Shown here: piece by piece, positions 1 through 5,969 of the stretch | How positions within the stretch are numbered: position 1 is the first letter of the stretch | Layout of the letters: each line of letters begins with the position of its first letter | Assembly: GCA_016280565.1 (NCBI GenBank) | Contig: JAEEGY010000087.1 | Span: 1 to 10,521, forward strand | DNA from: Fretibacterium sp. | GTDB lineage: Bacteria; Synergistota; Synergistia; Synergistales; Aminobacteriaceae | Length of the DNA: 10,521 nt | Direction of reading: 5' to 3' | Notes under the pieces: model-generated | What the model was told of the DNA's origin: nothing | Databases searched by the model: none | What the model saw: only the letters and a program-made list of their open reading frames with translations | Position numbers and translations under genes: made by a program

Positions 1-144
1 ATACGACCTCCAACGCTCAACCCGTACCTACCCTCGCGCACAACCAACGCTCCTTCCCGCCCTTCGGCCTTCCTGTGCCGCAACATAACTACCAAAAGCT
101 CAGACTTACGCGATCAACACATTTCCGTCTGCACCCCTCTGGGC

Positions 145-153
145 TGTTATAAT
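145..153 (+). promoter_or_regulatory. Extended -10 promoter for rhaBD
   Basis: TGTTATAAT at 145-153 is a perfect extended -10 element. No good -35 hexamer lies 16-18 bases upstream, as is usual for extended -10 promoters. Transcription would start near 160, giving a leader of about 57 bases before rhaB. A small palindrome, TTGC-N4-GCAA at 170-181, lies just after the predicted start and could be a regulator site, but nothing else supports that. The same promoter type recurs in this window. Confidence 0.6.
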
Positions 154-216
154 AAAGGTGCCACACATGTTGCTTGTGCAATTTTTGCTCGGGATAAACG
201 AGGGAGGCGGCGGGAC

Positions 217-1542
217 ATGGCAAAAGCGGAAAACGATACGTCAGCGCCGCGGCGCCCTTTTGACAAAGGGAAACGCTGCCTGGCCATCGATATTGGCGCG
301 TCCTCAGGCCGGCATATCGTGGGCTGGATGGAGGACGGGGAAATCCAAACGCGGGAGGTCTATCGCTTTCCCAACGGAATGACGGAGGAGGAAGGCCGTT
401 TGACATGGGACGTTCAGGCGCTTTTATCCCATGTGGAGCGGGGCGTTGACGAAGCCCGGAGGGCTTACCCCGACCTGGCGAGCCTGTCCGTCGACACCTG
501 GGGAGTGGATTATGTCCTCATGCAGGGGGAACGGGAGATTTTTCCCTGCCATGCCTATCGAGACAGGCGCACGGAGGCCGTGATGTCCCAAGTGCACGAA
601 AAAATACCCTTTGCCGAACTGTACCGTCGAACGGGCATCTCCTGTCAGCCCTATAACACCATTTATCAGCTTTACGCGGACAAGTTGGCCGGAAGGCTGA
701 ACGAGGCTACGGATTTTCTGCACATGCCGGAGTATTTTTTGTACAAGCTCTGCGGGGTCAAGGGGCATGAGTACACCGAGGCCACGACGGGCAGCATGGT
801 CAGCGCGGAGAGCGGACAGTACGACCGAGAGATCGTGCGGGCCCTCGCGCTGCCAGATCATCTGTTTGGAAATCTCAGCCAGCCGGGGACGAAATTGGGG
901 AAATACCGGGGCATTGACTGCATCCTCTGCGCCACCCACGACACGGCCAGCGCGGTGGAGGGAATCCCCATGGAGGGCAGCGCGCTCTACCTCTCCTCCG
1001 GCACCTGGAGCCTGCTGGGGGCGAAGGTCCCAAAGCCTCTGACGGATGAGGATAGCATGGCCGCCAACTTCACCAATGAGGGCGGCGTGGGTTATATTCG
1101 TTACCTAAAAAACATCATGGGAATGTGGCTGGTCAACCGCCTGAGGGAGGAGCTTTGCCCGGGCAGGGATTTCCGGGAGATCGTAACGGAGGCGGAGGAG
1201 AATCATTTTGAACCCACCGTGGACGCCACCGACCCCGCTTTCCTCTCCCCAGAGAGCATGAAGGCCGCTTTCGACGAAAGGCTGCCTCATCCGCCGAAGT
1301 GCGCTGCGGGTTATTTTCGGTGTGCCTACCGCTCCCTGGCCATGTCTTACCAACAGGCCGTCTCAGAGATTGAGCGCAACACGGGCCAGACGTATGAAAA
1401 GCTGTACATCGTTGGCGGCGGAGCAAAAAATCAGTTCCTGAACCGCTTGACGGAGGAAGTCACCGGCAAACGGGTTATCGTCCTGCCCATCGAGGCGACC
1501 GCTCTGGGTAATTTAAAGATACAAATGGAGGCCATAGCATGA
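217..1542 (+). CDS. rhaB: Rhamnulokinase (FGGY family sugar kinase)
   Basis: Phosphorylates L-rhamnulose to L-rhamnulose-1-phosphate with ATP in the cytoplasm. The 441-residue protein has the FGGY N-terminal phosphate-binding motif AIDIGASSGR (23-32), the rhamnulokinase-like SVDTWGVDY (91-99), the HDTASA motif with the likely catalytic base Asp242, GTWS (262-265) and the C-terminal ATP-site motif VGGGAKN (399-405). The start is ATG 217 with GGGAGG at 202-207, nine bases upstream. Residues 1-20 are a charged extension before the usual start of the fold. The protein is shorter than typical RhaB (about 470-490 residues): the stretch before HDTASA is compressed, and it stops at EATALGNLKIQMEAIA, where relatives continue for some tens of residues. 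The stop overlaps the rhaD start, so this end looks genuine and the enzyme may still work. Assignment is firm because of the adjacent rhaD. Confidence 0.93.
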   Translation: MAKAENDTSAPRRPFDKGKRCLAIDIGASSGRHIVGWMEDGEIQTREVYRFPNGMTEEEGRLTWDVQALLSHVERGVDEARRAYPDLASLSVDTWGVDYVLMQGEREIFPCHAYRDRRTEAVMSQVHEKIPFAELYRRTGISCQPYNTIYQLYADKLAGRLNEATDFLHMPEYFLYKLCGVKGHEYTEATTGSMVSAESGQYDREIVRALALPDHLFGNLSQPGTKLGKYRGIDCILCATHDTASAVEGIPMEGSALYLSSGTWSLLGAKVPKPLTDEDSMAANFTNEGGVGYIRYLKNIMGMWLVNRLREELCPGRDFREIVTEAEENHFEPTVDATDPAFLSPESMKAAFDERLPHPPKCAAGYFRCAYRSLAMSYQQAVSEIERNTGQTYEKLYIVGGGAKNQFLNRLTEEVTGKRVIVLPIEATALGNLKIQMEAIA

Positions 1543-2351
1543 AAAACATAACGGAAGCGCCGTTCATGGTTGAGATGATACGAACCACGACGAATATGTA
1601 CGCTCACGGCTGGGATGAACGCAACGGCGGGAACATCTCCCTGCTTTTGGAGGAGGCGGAGAGTTGCGAATATCTCGCCGGGGCCGAGCCGCTGCGCAGC
1701 CTCCCCACCGGCTTCACTGCGCCGGAGCTAGACGGTAAAGTCTTCCTCGTGACCGGCACGGGCAAGTATTTTAAAAACGTACAGTACGCCCCCGAGGTCA
1801 ACCTGGGCATCGTGCGTCTTGAGGAGGGCGGCGCCGTCGCGCGGCTCCTGTGGGGCTTCGCGGATGGAGGGCAGTTCACCAGCGAGTTCCCTGCCCATAT
1901 GATGAGTCACGCGGCGCGGCTGAAAGCAAACCCGCAAAATCGCGTCGTGATGCACTGCCACCCCTCGAATCTGTTGGCCATGACCTATGTGCACGACCTG
2001 GACGAGCGCGCCTTCACCCGGACGCTGTGGCAGATGTGCACCGAATGCATTGTGGTGTTCCCGGACGGCGTGGGCGTGCTGCCCTGGATGCCCTGCGGCA
2101 CCAACGAGATCGGCGCAGCCACCGCGCGAAAGATGGAGACGGTGCGTCTGGTGGTGTGGCCCCAGCACGGCATTTATGGTGTCGGCCGGGACCTGGACGA
2201 GGCGTTCGGCCTCATCGAGACAGCGGAGAAGGGCGCGGAGATTTACATGAAGATCGCGCATCTGCCCCTCCTCAACACACTCTCGGACGAGCACCTCCAT
2301 CAGCTTGAGAAACGCTTTAACCTCAAGGTCAGGGAGGGGTATTTGAGTTAG
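1539..2351 (+). CDS. rhaD: L-rhamnulose-1-phosphate aldolase
   Basis: Class II zinc aldolase that splits L-rhamnulose-1-phosphate into dihydroxyacetone phosphate and L-lactaldehyde. The 270-residue length is close to E. coli RhaD (274). Visible motifs are NGGNISLL (29-36), the phosphate-binding TGTGKYFKN region (72-80), the putative catalytic Glu116 in TSEFPAH, and the zinc ligands His139 and His141 (MHCHPSN) and His210 (PQHGIYG). Spacing matches the known E117, H141, H143 and H212 of the E. coli enzyme. The start ATG overlaps the rhaB stop (ATGA) and is preceded by GGAGG at 1527-1531, so the two genes are translationally coupled. No isomerase (rhaA), transporter or regulator is in the window; they may lie to the left. 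Confidence 0.95.
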   Translation: MKNITEAPFMVEMIRTTTNMYAHGWDERNGGNISLLLEEAESCEYLAGAEPLRSLPTGFTAPELDGKVFLVTGTGKYFKNVQYAPEVNLGIVRLEEGGAVARLLWGFADGGQFTSEFPAHMMSHAARLKANPQNRVVMHCHPSNLLAMTYVHDLDERAFTRTLWQMCTECIVVFPDGVGVLPWMPCGTNEIGAATARKMETVRLVVWPQHGIYGVGRDLDEAFGLIETAEKGAEIYMKIAHLPLLNTLSDEHLHQLEKRFNLKVREGYLS

Positions 2352-2411
2352 CTCGGGCGCGCCGGCATGATTTAAAAGAGCTTTGTCCCCCACTCGAAGG
2401 GGCCCACAGCG

Positions 2412-2449
2412 AAAAAATCAGCGGGGGAAAGTTTTCCCTCCCCCGCTGA
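2412..2449 (-). terminator. Intrinsic terminator of nfnAB
   Basis: On the minus strand, TCAGCGGGGG and CCCCCGCTGA form a perfect 10-bp stem around a 12-base loop, followed directly by six T's (2417-2412). It lies 28 bases beyond the nfnB stop. In the plus direction the hairpin lacks a T-run, so it is a weaker candidate for stopping rhaBD transcription. Confidence 0.9.
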
Positions 2450-2476
2450 ACCGTTCTCAGGTTGTGATGTCCCGGC

Positions 2477-3967
2477 TTACTTTCCGGCCAGGTACTGGTT
2501 GATGCTGGCGGCTGCCCTGCGGCCCTCGCCCATGGCAAGGATGACCGTCGCGGCGCCCAGCACGATGTCTCCGCCGGCCCACACGCGCGGGATGCTGGTC
2601 TTCTGGTTCTCATCCACGATGATGTTGCCGCGCTCCGTGACCTTGAGGCCCTTGGTGGTGGCGGCCATCAGCGGGTTGGACTCGTTGCCCAGGGCCACGA
2701 TCGCCGCGTCGATCTCAAGCTGGTGCTCCGTCCCCGGTTTGGCGACGGGCTTGCGGCGGCCGGAGGCGTCCGGCTCGCCCAGCTCGTAGCTCAGCAGCTC
2801 CACGGCCTTCAGCTTCCCGTTCTCGTCGCCGATGAAGCGGGTGGGGTTCTCCAGGAAGTGGAAGTCCACGCCTTCCTCCATCGCGTGCGCGACCTCCTCG
2901 GCACGGGCGGGCATCTCAGCGCGGGTGCGGCGGTAGACGCAGTAGACCTTCTCCGCGCCGAGGCGAAGGGCCATGCGTGCGCCGTCCATTGCCACGTTGC
3001 CGCCGCCGAAGACGGCCACGCGCTTGGCCGGGAACATGGGGGTGTTCGCGTGCTCCACGTCGTAGGCCTTCATCAGGTTCGCGCGGGTGAGGTACTCGTT
3101 GGCGCTGAACACGCCGATGAGGTTCTCGCCCTCGATCCTCAGGAACTTCGGCAGGCCCGCGCCCGTCCCGATGAACGCGGCGTCGAAGCCCTCGCGGTCC
3201 AAAAGCTGCTCCAGCGTCTCCGTGCGGCCCACCAGGAAGCTCATCTTGAACTCCACGCCCATCTTCTTGAGGTTCTCGACCTCCTTGGAGACGATCTCCT
3301 TGGGCAGACGGAACTCAGGAATGCCGTAGACCATGACGCCGCCGGTCTTCTGGAATGCCTCGAACACCGTGACGCTGTGCCCGGCCCGGCGGGTGTCCGC
3401 CGCAACGGTCAGGCCCGCGGGGCCGGAGCCGATGACGGCCACGCGCTTGCCCGTGTCCGGCGCGGGCTGCGGGACGGTGATCTGGTTGTGGGCCCGCTCC
3501 CAGTCCGCCACGAAACGCTCAAGGCGTCCAATGGCCACGGCCTTCTCCGGGGACTTCTGAATTTTGCCCACTGTGCAGAAGCTCTGGCACTGCTTCTCCT
3601 GCGGGCAGACGCGGCCGCAGATGGCGGGCAGGAGGTTCGTGGTCTTGATGGTGTCCACGGCGCCCTTGAAGTCGCCCTTCTGGATGTGGGCGATGAAGTC
3701 CTTGATGGGCACGCCCACGGGGCAGCCCTTTGTGCAGGGGGCGGCGGCGCAGCCCAGGCAGCGCTCCGCCTCAACGCGGGCCTGGGTCTCCGTGTAGCCC
3801 AGGGCCACCTCGCCCATCTCATGCGCCCTCTGGATGGGGTCGCGGGAGGGCATCTCCTGCGGCGGAATCGCGCCGCGGTCCGCGTTGGTCAGCGTCTTAT
3901 CCTTAATCCCGGCCCAGACCTTCTCGGCCTCCTGGTTGAGCATCTCCGTCGTCTTGTGTTCGGACAT
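2477..3967 (-). CDS. nfnB: NfnB-like large subunit (GltD-type flavoprotein) of electron-bifurcating ferredoxin:NADP+ oxidoreductase
   Basis: 496-residue flavoprotein of the glutamate-synthase small-subunit family. An N-terminal iron-sulfur domain has two Cys clusters: C70, C73, C78, C82 and C117, C121, C127, C131. The CPQE motif (121-124) includes the Glu that can ligate a [4Fe-4S] cluster in NfnB proteins. An FAD-binding GSGPAG follows (180-185), then a second nucleotide motif GGGNVA (321-326, probably NADP(H)) and the C-terminal AGGD (464-467). ATG 3967 is chosen because it begins 2 bases after the upstream stop, has a GGAAAGG Shine-Dalgarno, and starts just before the conserved part; a longer frame to 4183 would overlap nfnA. 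Annotation pipelines often call such proteins NADPH-dependent glutamate synthase, but the partner gene and the absence of a large glutamate synthase subunit argue for NfnB. In Nfn enzymes this subunit bifurcates electrons from NADPH to ferredoxin and, through NfnA, to NAD+. Confidence 0.88.
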   Translation of the reverse strand: MSEHKTTEMLNQEAEKVWAGIKDKTLTNADRGAIPPQEMPSRDPIQRAHEMGEVALGYTETQARVEAERCLGCAAAPCTKGCPVGVPIKDFIAHIQKGDFKGAVDTIKTTNLLPAICGRVCPQEKQCQSFCTVGKIQKSPEKAVAIGRLERFVADWERAHNQITVPQPAPDTGKRVAVIGSGPAGLTVAADTRRAGHSVTVFEAFQKTGGVMVYGIPEFRLPKEIVSKEVENLKKMGVEFKMSFLVGRTETLEQLLDREGFDAAFIGTGAGLPKFLRIEGENLIGVFSANEYLTRANLMKAYDVEHANTPMFPAKRVAVFGGGNVAMDGARMALRLGAEKVYCVYRRTRAEMPARAEEVAHAMEEGVDFHFLENPTRFIGDENGKLKAVELLSYELGEPDASGRRKPVAKPGTEHQLEIDAAIVALGNESNPLMAATTKGLKVTERGNIIVDENQKTSIPRVWAGGDIVLGAATVILAMGEGRRAAASINQYLAGK

Positions 3968-3969
3968 GG

Positions 3970-4881
3970 TTACGCACCCGCCTTTCCAAGTGTAGAACCG
4001 TTCGTCAGACCAATGCGGCACACGTGGTCCTTCTCCTTCTGGTAGTCCGCCTGCTCGCGGTCCCGGAAGGCGCGCATACGCTGCATCATGTTGTCGAAGT
4101 CCACCTTGAAGCCGTCGAACTCCGGCCCGTCCACGCAGACGAACTTCGTCTCGCCGCCCACGCTGACGCGGCAGCAGCCGCACATGCCCGTGCCGTCGAT
4201 CATGATCGTGTTCAGGGACACAGTGGTGGGGACGTTGAAGGGCCGGGTGGTGGCCACGCAGAACTTCATCATGATGGGGGGCCCGATGGCCACGACCTCA
4301 TTGGGCATGGAGTAGCCGCCCTTGCCCTCGCAGATCTCCTTCAGGGGCTCCGTCACCAGGCCCTTGCGGCCATAGGAACCGTCGTCCGTCACGACGATAA
4401 GCTCGTCCGCGGCCTTCTTCATCTCCTCCTCGAAGATCATAAGGTCCTTGGTGCGGGCGCCCATGATGGCGATCACGTGGTTGCCCGCGGCGTGGTGAGC
4501 CTGGACGATGGGGTGCATGGGCGCAACGCCGATGCCGCCGCCCACGCAGACGACCGTGCCGATCTTCTCGATCTTCGTGGGGCTGCCCAGCGGCCCGACG
4601 ATGACGGGAATGGCGTCGCCCACCTCAAACTGCGAGAGCTTCAGCGTAGAAGCCCCCACCGTCTGGAACACGATAGCGATCCAGCCCTCGTCCGCGTTGG
4701 CATCCGCGATAGTCAGCGGGATGCGCTCCCCGTAGGTCTCGTCGACCTGCAGAATGATGAACTGTCCGGCCTTGCGGTTCCGGGCGATCTCAGGAGCCGT
4801 CACCTTGAAGTAGTAGACGTCCTGACTCCTCTCCTCGTCGTGAGAGAGCCGCCGCTTCTCCAAAATCTTATGCAAAGTCAA
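3970..4881 (-). CDS. nfnA: NfnA-like small subunit (FAD/NAD and [2Fe-2S] binding; dihydroorotate dehydrogenase electron-transfer type)
   Basis: 303-residue protein of the ferredoxin-NADP reductase/PyrK-like group that carries electrons between NAD(H) and NfnB. Seen in order: an FAD-binding RIPLTIAD (53-60), a nucleotide-binding GGGIGVAP (114-121), an NAD-domain IGPPIMM (199-205), and a C-terminal [2Fe-2S] site IDGTGMCGCC...FVCVDG (228-252). In NfnA proteins this cluster is ligated by one Asp and three Cys; Asp229, Cys234, Cys237 and Cys249 are the likely ligands. The start is TTG at 4881, with GAGG in an AGAGGGGG tract six bases upstream. A second in-frame TTG at 4875 would give a protein starting MHKILEK, close to family N-termini, and cannot be excluded. 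Two bases separate it from nfnB, so the two are surely co-transcribed. The lack of pyrD nearby argues against PyrK. Confidence 0.88.
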   Translation of the reverse strand: MTLHKILEKRRLSHDEERSQDVYYFKVTAPEIARNRKAGQFIILQVDETYGERIPLTIADANADEGWIAIVFQTVGASTLKLSQFEVGDAIPVIVGPLGSPTKIEKIGTVVCVGGGIGVAPMHPIVQAHHAAGNHVIAIMGARTKDLMIFEEEMKKAADELIVVTDDGSYGRKGLVTEPLKEICEGKGGYSMPNEVVAIGPPIMMKFCVATTRPFNVPTTVSLNTIMIDGTGMCGCCRVSVGGETKFVCVDGPEFDGFKVDFDNMMQRMRAFRDREQADYQKEKDHVCRIGLTNGSTLGKAGA

Positions 4882-4919
4882 GTTCCCCCTCTAAGATGGT
4901 ATACACACAATCGTAGGTT

Positions 4920-4948
4920 ATGATAAGCCATTTTCCCCAAGAATACAA
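4920..4948 (-). promoter_or_regulatory. Possible promoter for nfnAB
   Basis: On the minus strand TTGTAT (4948-4943), a 17-base spacer and TATCAT (4925-4920) resemble a sigma-70 promoter. The -10 matches 5 of 6 bases but the -35 only 3 of 6. Transcription would start near 4913 and give a leader of about 30 bases. No other candidate in the divergent 156-base gap is better for this direction. Confidence 0.35.
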
Positions 4949-4991
4949 GATTACGGGGTGACAGTTTGCCCTCGATTTTTGCCCGCCTGTC

Positions 4992-5000
4992 TGCCATAAT
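4992..5000 (+). promoter_or_regulatory. Extended -10 promoter for the STAS gene
   Basis: TGCCATAAT at 4992-5000 is an extended -10 element with one mismatch (CATAAT). The expected start near 5007 leaves about 30 bases before the GTG start, enough to include the AAAGGAGG ribosome site. No clear -35 is seen. Confidence 0.5.
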
Positions 5001-5037
5001 ATCCTTATCCCTTACAGATGAAAGGAGGCGGTGCCCA

Positions 5038-5463
5038 GTGTCCGGGGGCAGGAAACTGACTCTCAGATTTAACGCGGGGGAGGTACCCCCCGCACCCCCT
5101 GAGTCCGGTATGAAGGCGGGCAGAGAGCTCACGCTGGTGTTAAGCGAACGAAGGTTGGATGCGGAGTCGGCCCCCCGTTTCCATGAGGTGCTGAGGCGGA
5201 ATATCGCAGGGGCCACGAGCCTCGTCGTCGATATGGCCGCTGTGGTTTACATCTCCTCCGCGGGGCTTCGCGCCCTTTTGTCGGCGCAGCACGCGATGGA
5301 GGAGGGCCAGGGGCCCCTTCCCGGCGGGGGGAGCCGCGTGACGCTCCGCAACGTGAGCGAGGAGGTCATGAGCACCCTCGAGGTGACAGGCTTCTCTGAG
5401 ATATTCAACGTGGAACCGGCCGCAGGGCATACCCACGGGGTCCAGACAGGCGGGGCACGATAA
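5038..5463 (+). CDS. STAS-domain protein, anti-sigma-factor-antagonist type
   Basis: 141-residue single-domain protein of the SpoIIAA/RsbV-like STAS group. Such proteins bind an anti-sigma factor kinase and release the sigma factor or other partner, with phosphorylation on a conserved Ser as the switch. Seen: LTLVLSERRLDAESAPRF (31-48), SLVVDMAAVVYISSAGLRAL (61-80), the hallmark strand-loop-helix with candidate phospho-site Ser73/Ser74, and VTLRNVSEEVMSTLEVTGFS (101-120). Residues 1-28 are a Pro/Gly-rich lead with no match to the fold. GTG 5038 is chosen because a perfect AAAGGAGG (5021-5028) sits nine bases upstream. A longer frame from TTG 4966 would swallow the promoter, and ATG 5110 has no ribosome site. 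No kinase or sigma gene is adjacent, so the partner is unknown. Confidence 0.85.
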   Translation: MSGGRKLTLRFNAGEVPPAPPESGMKAGRELTLVLSERRLDAESAPRFHEVLRRNIAGATSLVVDMAAVVYISSAGLRALLSAQHAMEEGQGPLPGGGSRVTLRNVSEEVMSTLEVTGFSEIFNVEPAAGHTHGVQTGGAR

Positions 5464-5506
5464 AAACCGGAGCGCAGCCGGGGGATACTCCCTCGGACTG
5501 CGCCCC
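5462..5506 (-). terminator. Intrinsic terminator of the 34-codon gene
   Basis: On the minus strand CTGCGC/GCGCAG (5498-5503 with 5472-5477), CGG/CCG and CCC/GGG pair around a 5-base loop, followed by TTTTT (5466-5462). The T-run overlaps the stop codon of the convergent STAS gene. There is no T-run in the plus direction. Confidence 0.75.
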
Positions 5507-5519
5507 TCCTGCAAGTGCC

Positions 5520-5624
5520 TTACCGCTTACGGGCGGCGGCTGTGGGTTCGCGGAAAACAACGATAACCCAGCGGCCAAACTTCAGATAGAGCTTGAAGTC
5601 AAGGCGTTTCAGCCAGTTCAGCAT
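5520..5624 (-). CDS. 34-residue small basic protein, candidate type I toxin or antisense-regulated small protein
   Basis: Short frame with a full expression unit: an extended -10 promoter (5757-5765), AAAGGAG (5640-5634) nine bases before ATG 5624, and an intrinsic terminator 14 bases after the TAA. The peptide begins MLNWLKRLDFKLYLK, an amphipathic Leu/Lys/Trp stretch. It continues through a hydrophobic WVIVVF (19-24) and ends in Ala and basic residues (AAARKR, 29-34), so it is strongly cationic and could associate with membrane. I recognise no known family. Its mRNA has features typical of type I toxin messages: a long folded leader, a sequestered ribosome site, and small RNAs encoded next door that are complementary to its start region. 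It might instead be a harmless small regulatory protein. That it is a gene is well supported; that it is a toxin is inference. Confidence 0.72.
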   Translation of the reverse strand: MLNWLKRLDFKLYLKFGRWVIVVFREPTAAARKR

Positions 5625-5750
5625 AAGAACTATCTCCTTTCTGTGAAAGGATGCCCACCCCGCGAAAGGTGGACCAATGCAAGGGTTTTTAAGCCCCGCA
5701 AAGACTTAGCCCCCAGAGCTCGCGGTATTCCTTATGCTCTGCTGTGCAGT
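5625..5750 (-). promoter_or_regulatory. Folded 5' leader of the 34-codon mRNA
   Basis: About 126 bases from the predicted start (near 5750) to the ATG. Three hairpins are visible in the minus-strand RNA. Hairpin A is UAAGUC/GGCUUA (5708-5703 with 5695-5690), loop UUUGCGG, with a U-G wobble that would be a C-A mismatch on the other strand. Hairpin B is CCACC/GGUGG (5672-5668 with 5659-5655), loop UUUCGCGG. Hairpin C is UCCUUUC/GAAAGGA (5651-5645 with 5641-5635), loop ACA; its 3' arm contains most of the Shine-Dalgarno. Loops A and B are complementary to hairpin loops of the neighbouring small RNAs. Hairpin C should lower translation of the full-length message. Confidence 0.65.
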
Positions 5751-5756
5751 AAAGAT

Positions 5757-5765
5757 ATTTTAGCA
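5757..5765 (-). promoter_or_regulatory. Extended -10 promoter of the 34-codon gene
   Basis: TGCTAAAAT on the minus strand, one base off the consensus TGnTATAAT. It sits four bases after the T-run that ends small RNA 1, the same junction seen four more times in the array. Predicted start is near 5750. Confidence 0.65.
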
Positions 5766-5768
5766 TAG

Positions 5769-5849
5769 AAAAAAGAGGTCCCTTTTGAGTTTCAGTGTTC
5801 GCGGGCACTGAAAGAGGGACCTCCTATGCTGAAATGGCTGAAACACCTT
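5769..5849 (-). ncRNA. Small RNA 1, predicted antisense to the 34-codon mRNA start region
   Basis: Predicted about 81 nt, from near 5849 to the T-run at 5774-5769. Its 5' part matches the antisense of the 34-codon mRNA over 28 bases (5849-5822 against 5601-5628) with 25 identities. Two differences become G-U wobbles in RNA, leaving one true mismatch. The pairing covers the start codon and codons 2-8; the unbroken blocks are GUUUCAGCCA and UUCAGCAUA. The 3' part is a hairpin: outer stem GAGGUCCC/GGGACCUC (5775-5782 with 5816-5823), inner stem CAGUG/CACUG extended to 8 bp, loop CCCGCGAA, which is also complementary to leader loop B. Because mRNA and small RNA come from the same strand at separate loci, this is trans pairing, not cis overlap. 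Confidence 0.7.
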
Positions 5850-5855
5850 ACCTCT

Positions 5856-5864
5856 ATTATAACA
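5856..5864 (-). promoter_or_regulatory. Extended -10 promoter of small RNA 1
   Basis: TGTTATAAT on the minus strand, a full match to TGnTATAAT, one base after the TTTTTG that ends small RNA 2. Predicted start near 5849. Confidence 0.7.
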
Positions 5865-5865
5865 C

Positions 5866-5953
5866 AAAAACCCCTTCCTTTAGCCCTGACAGTTGCAGTC
5901 TGCCAGAAAAGGAAGGGGAATTGCAAAGGCCGCGTAAGCCTCGCCTCGTATGT
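5866..5953 (-). ncRNA. Small RNA 2 (target unknown)
   Basis: Predicted about 88 nt. It ends in an 11-bp stem AAAGGAAGGGG/CCCCTTCCTTT (plus-strand 5908-5918 with 5871-5881) and TTTTT (5870-5866). Its loop, around GACTGCAACTGTC, differs from the shared CCCGC loop of the other three. The 5' segment contains ACATACGAGG but no convincing anti-Shine-Dalgarno. It shares only seven bases (GCTTACG) with the antisense of the 34-codon gene's 3' end, which I do not count as evidence of pairing. It may be a diverged or decayed member. Confidence 0.55.
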
Positions 5954-5959
5954 AAGGAT

Positions 5960-5968
5960 ATTATAGCA
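5960..5968 (-). promoter_or_regulatory. Extended -10 promoter of small RNA 2
   Basis: TGCTATAAT on the minus strand, a full match to the extended -10 consensus, next to TTTTTTG of the preceding terminator. Predicted start near 5953. Confidence 0.7.
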
Positions 5969-5969
5969 C

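Noticed and set aside
1..216. Open frame from the left edge into rhaB, suggesting a longer protein
   Set aside because: It has no start codon before ATG 217, reads as Pro/Arg-rich nonsense, and contains a perfect extended -10 element. I see no gene in 1-144; a minus-strand ATG at 87 has no ribosome site.
2477..3967. Glutamate synthase small subunit (GltD) as the primary call
   Set aside because: No large subunit is adjacent and the immediate upstream gene is an NfnA-type subunit.
2723..4045. Long plus-strand frame of 440 codons opposite nfnB, and similar ones opposite nfnA and the surface protein gene
   Set aside because: These are antisense shadows of GC-rich genes, with His/Ala/Val/Arg-rich translations and no motifs; the minus-strand products are clear families.
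3968..4183. N-terminal extension of nfnB to 4183
   Set aside because: The extension overlaps nfnA in another frame. ATG 3967 has its own ribosome site and fits the family length.
4966..5037. N-terminal extension of the STAS protein to TTG 4966
   Set aside because: It would include the -10 element and the AAAGGAGG ribosome site in the coding region; GTG 5038 is correctly placed.
5866..5953. Pairing of small RNA 2 with the 3' end of the 34-codon gene
   Set aside because: Only seven contiguous bases (GCTTACG) are shared before gaps are needed, which is expected by chance.
5827..5967. Plus-strand frame of 46 codons starting MLKWLKHL, like the small peptide's N-terminus
   Set aside because: The likeness is the direct result of small RNA 1 being antisense to the small gene's start. 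There is no plus-strand promoter or ribosome site; the upstream sequence is a terminator stem. The rest of the frame has no similarity to the peptide.
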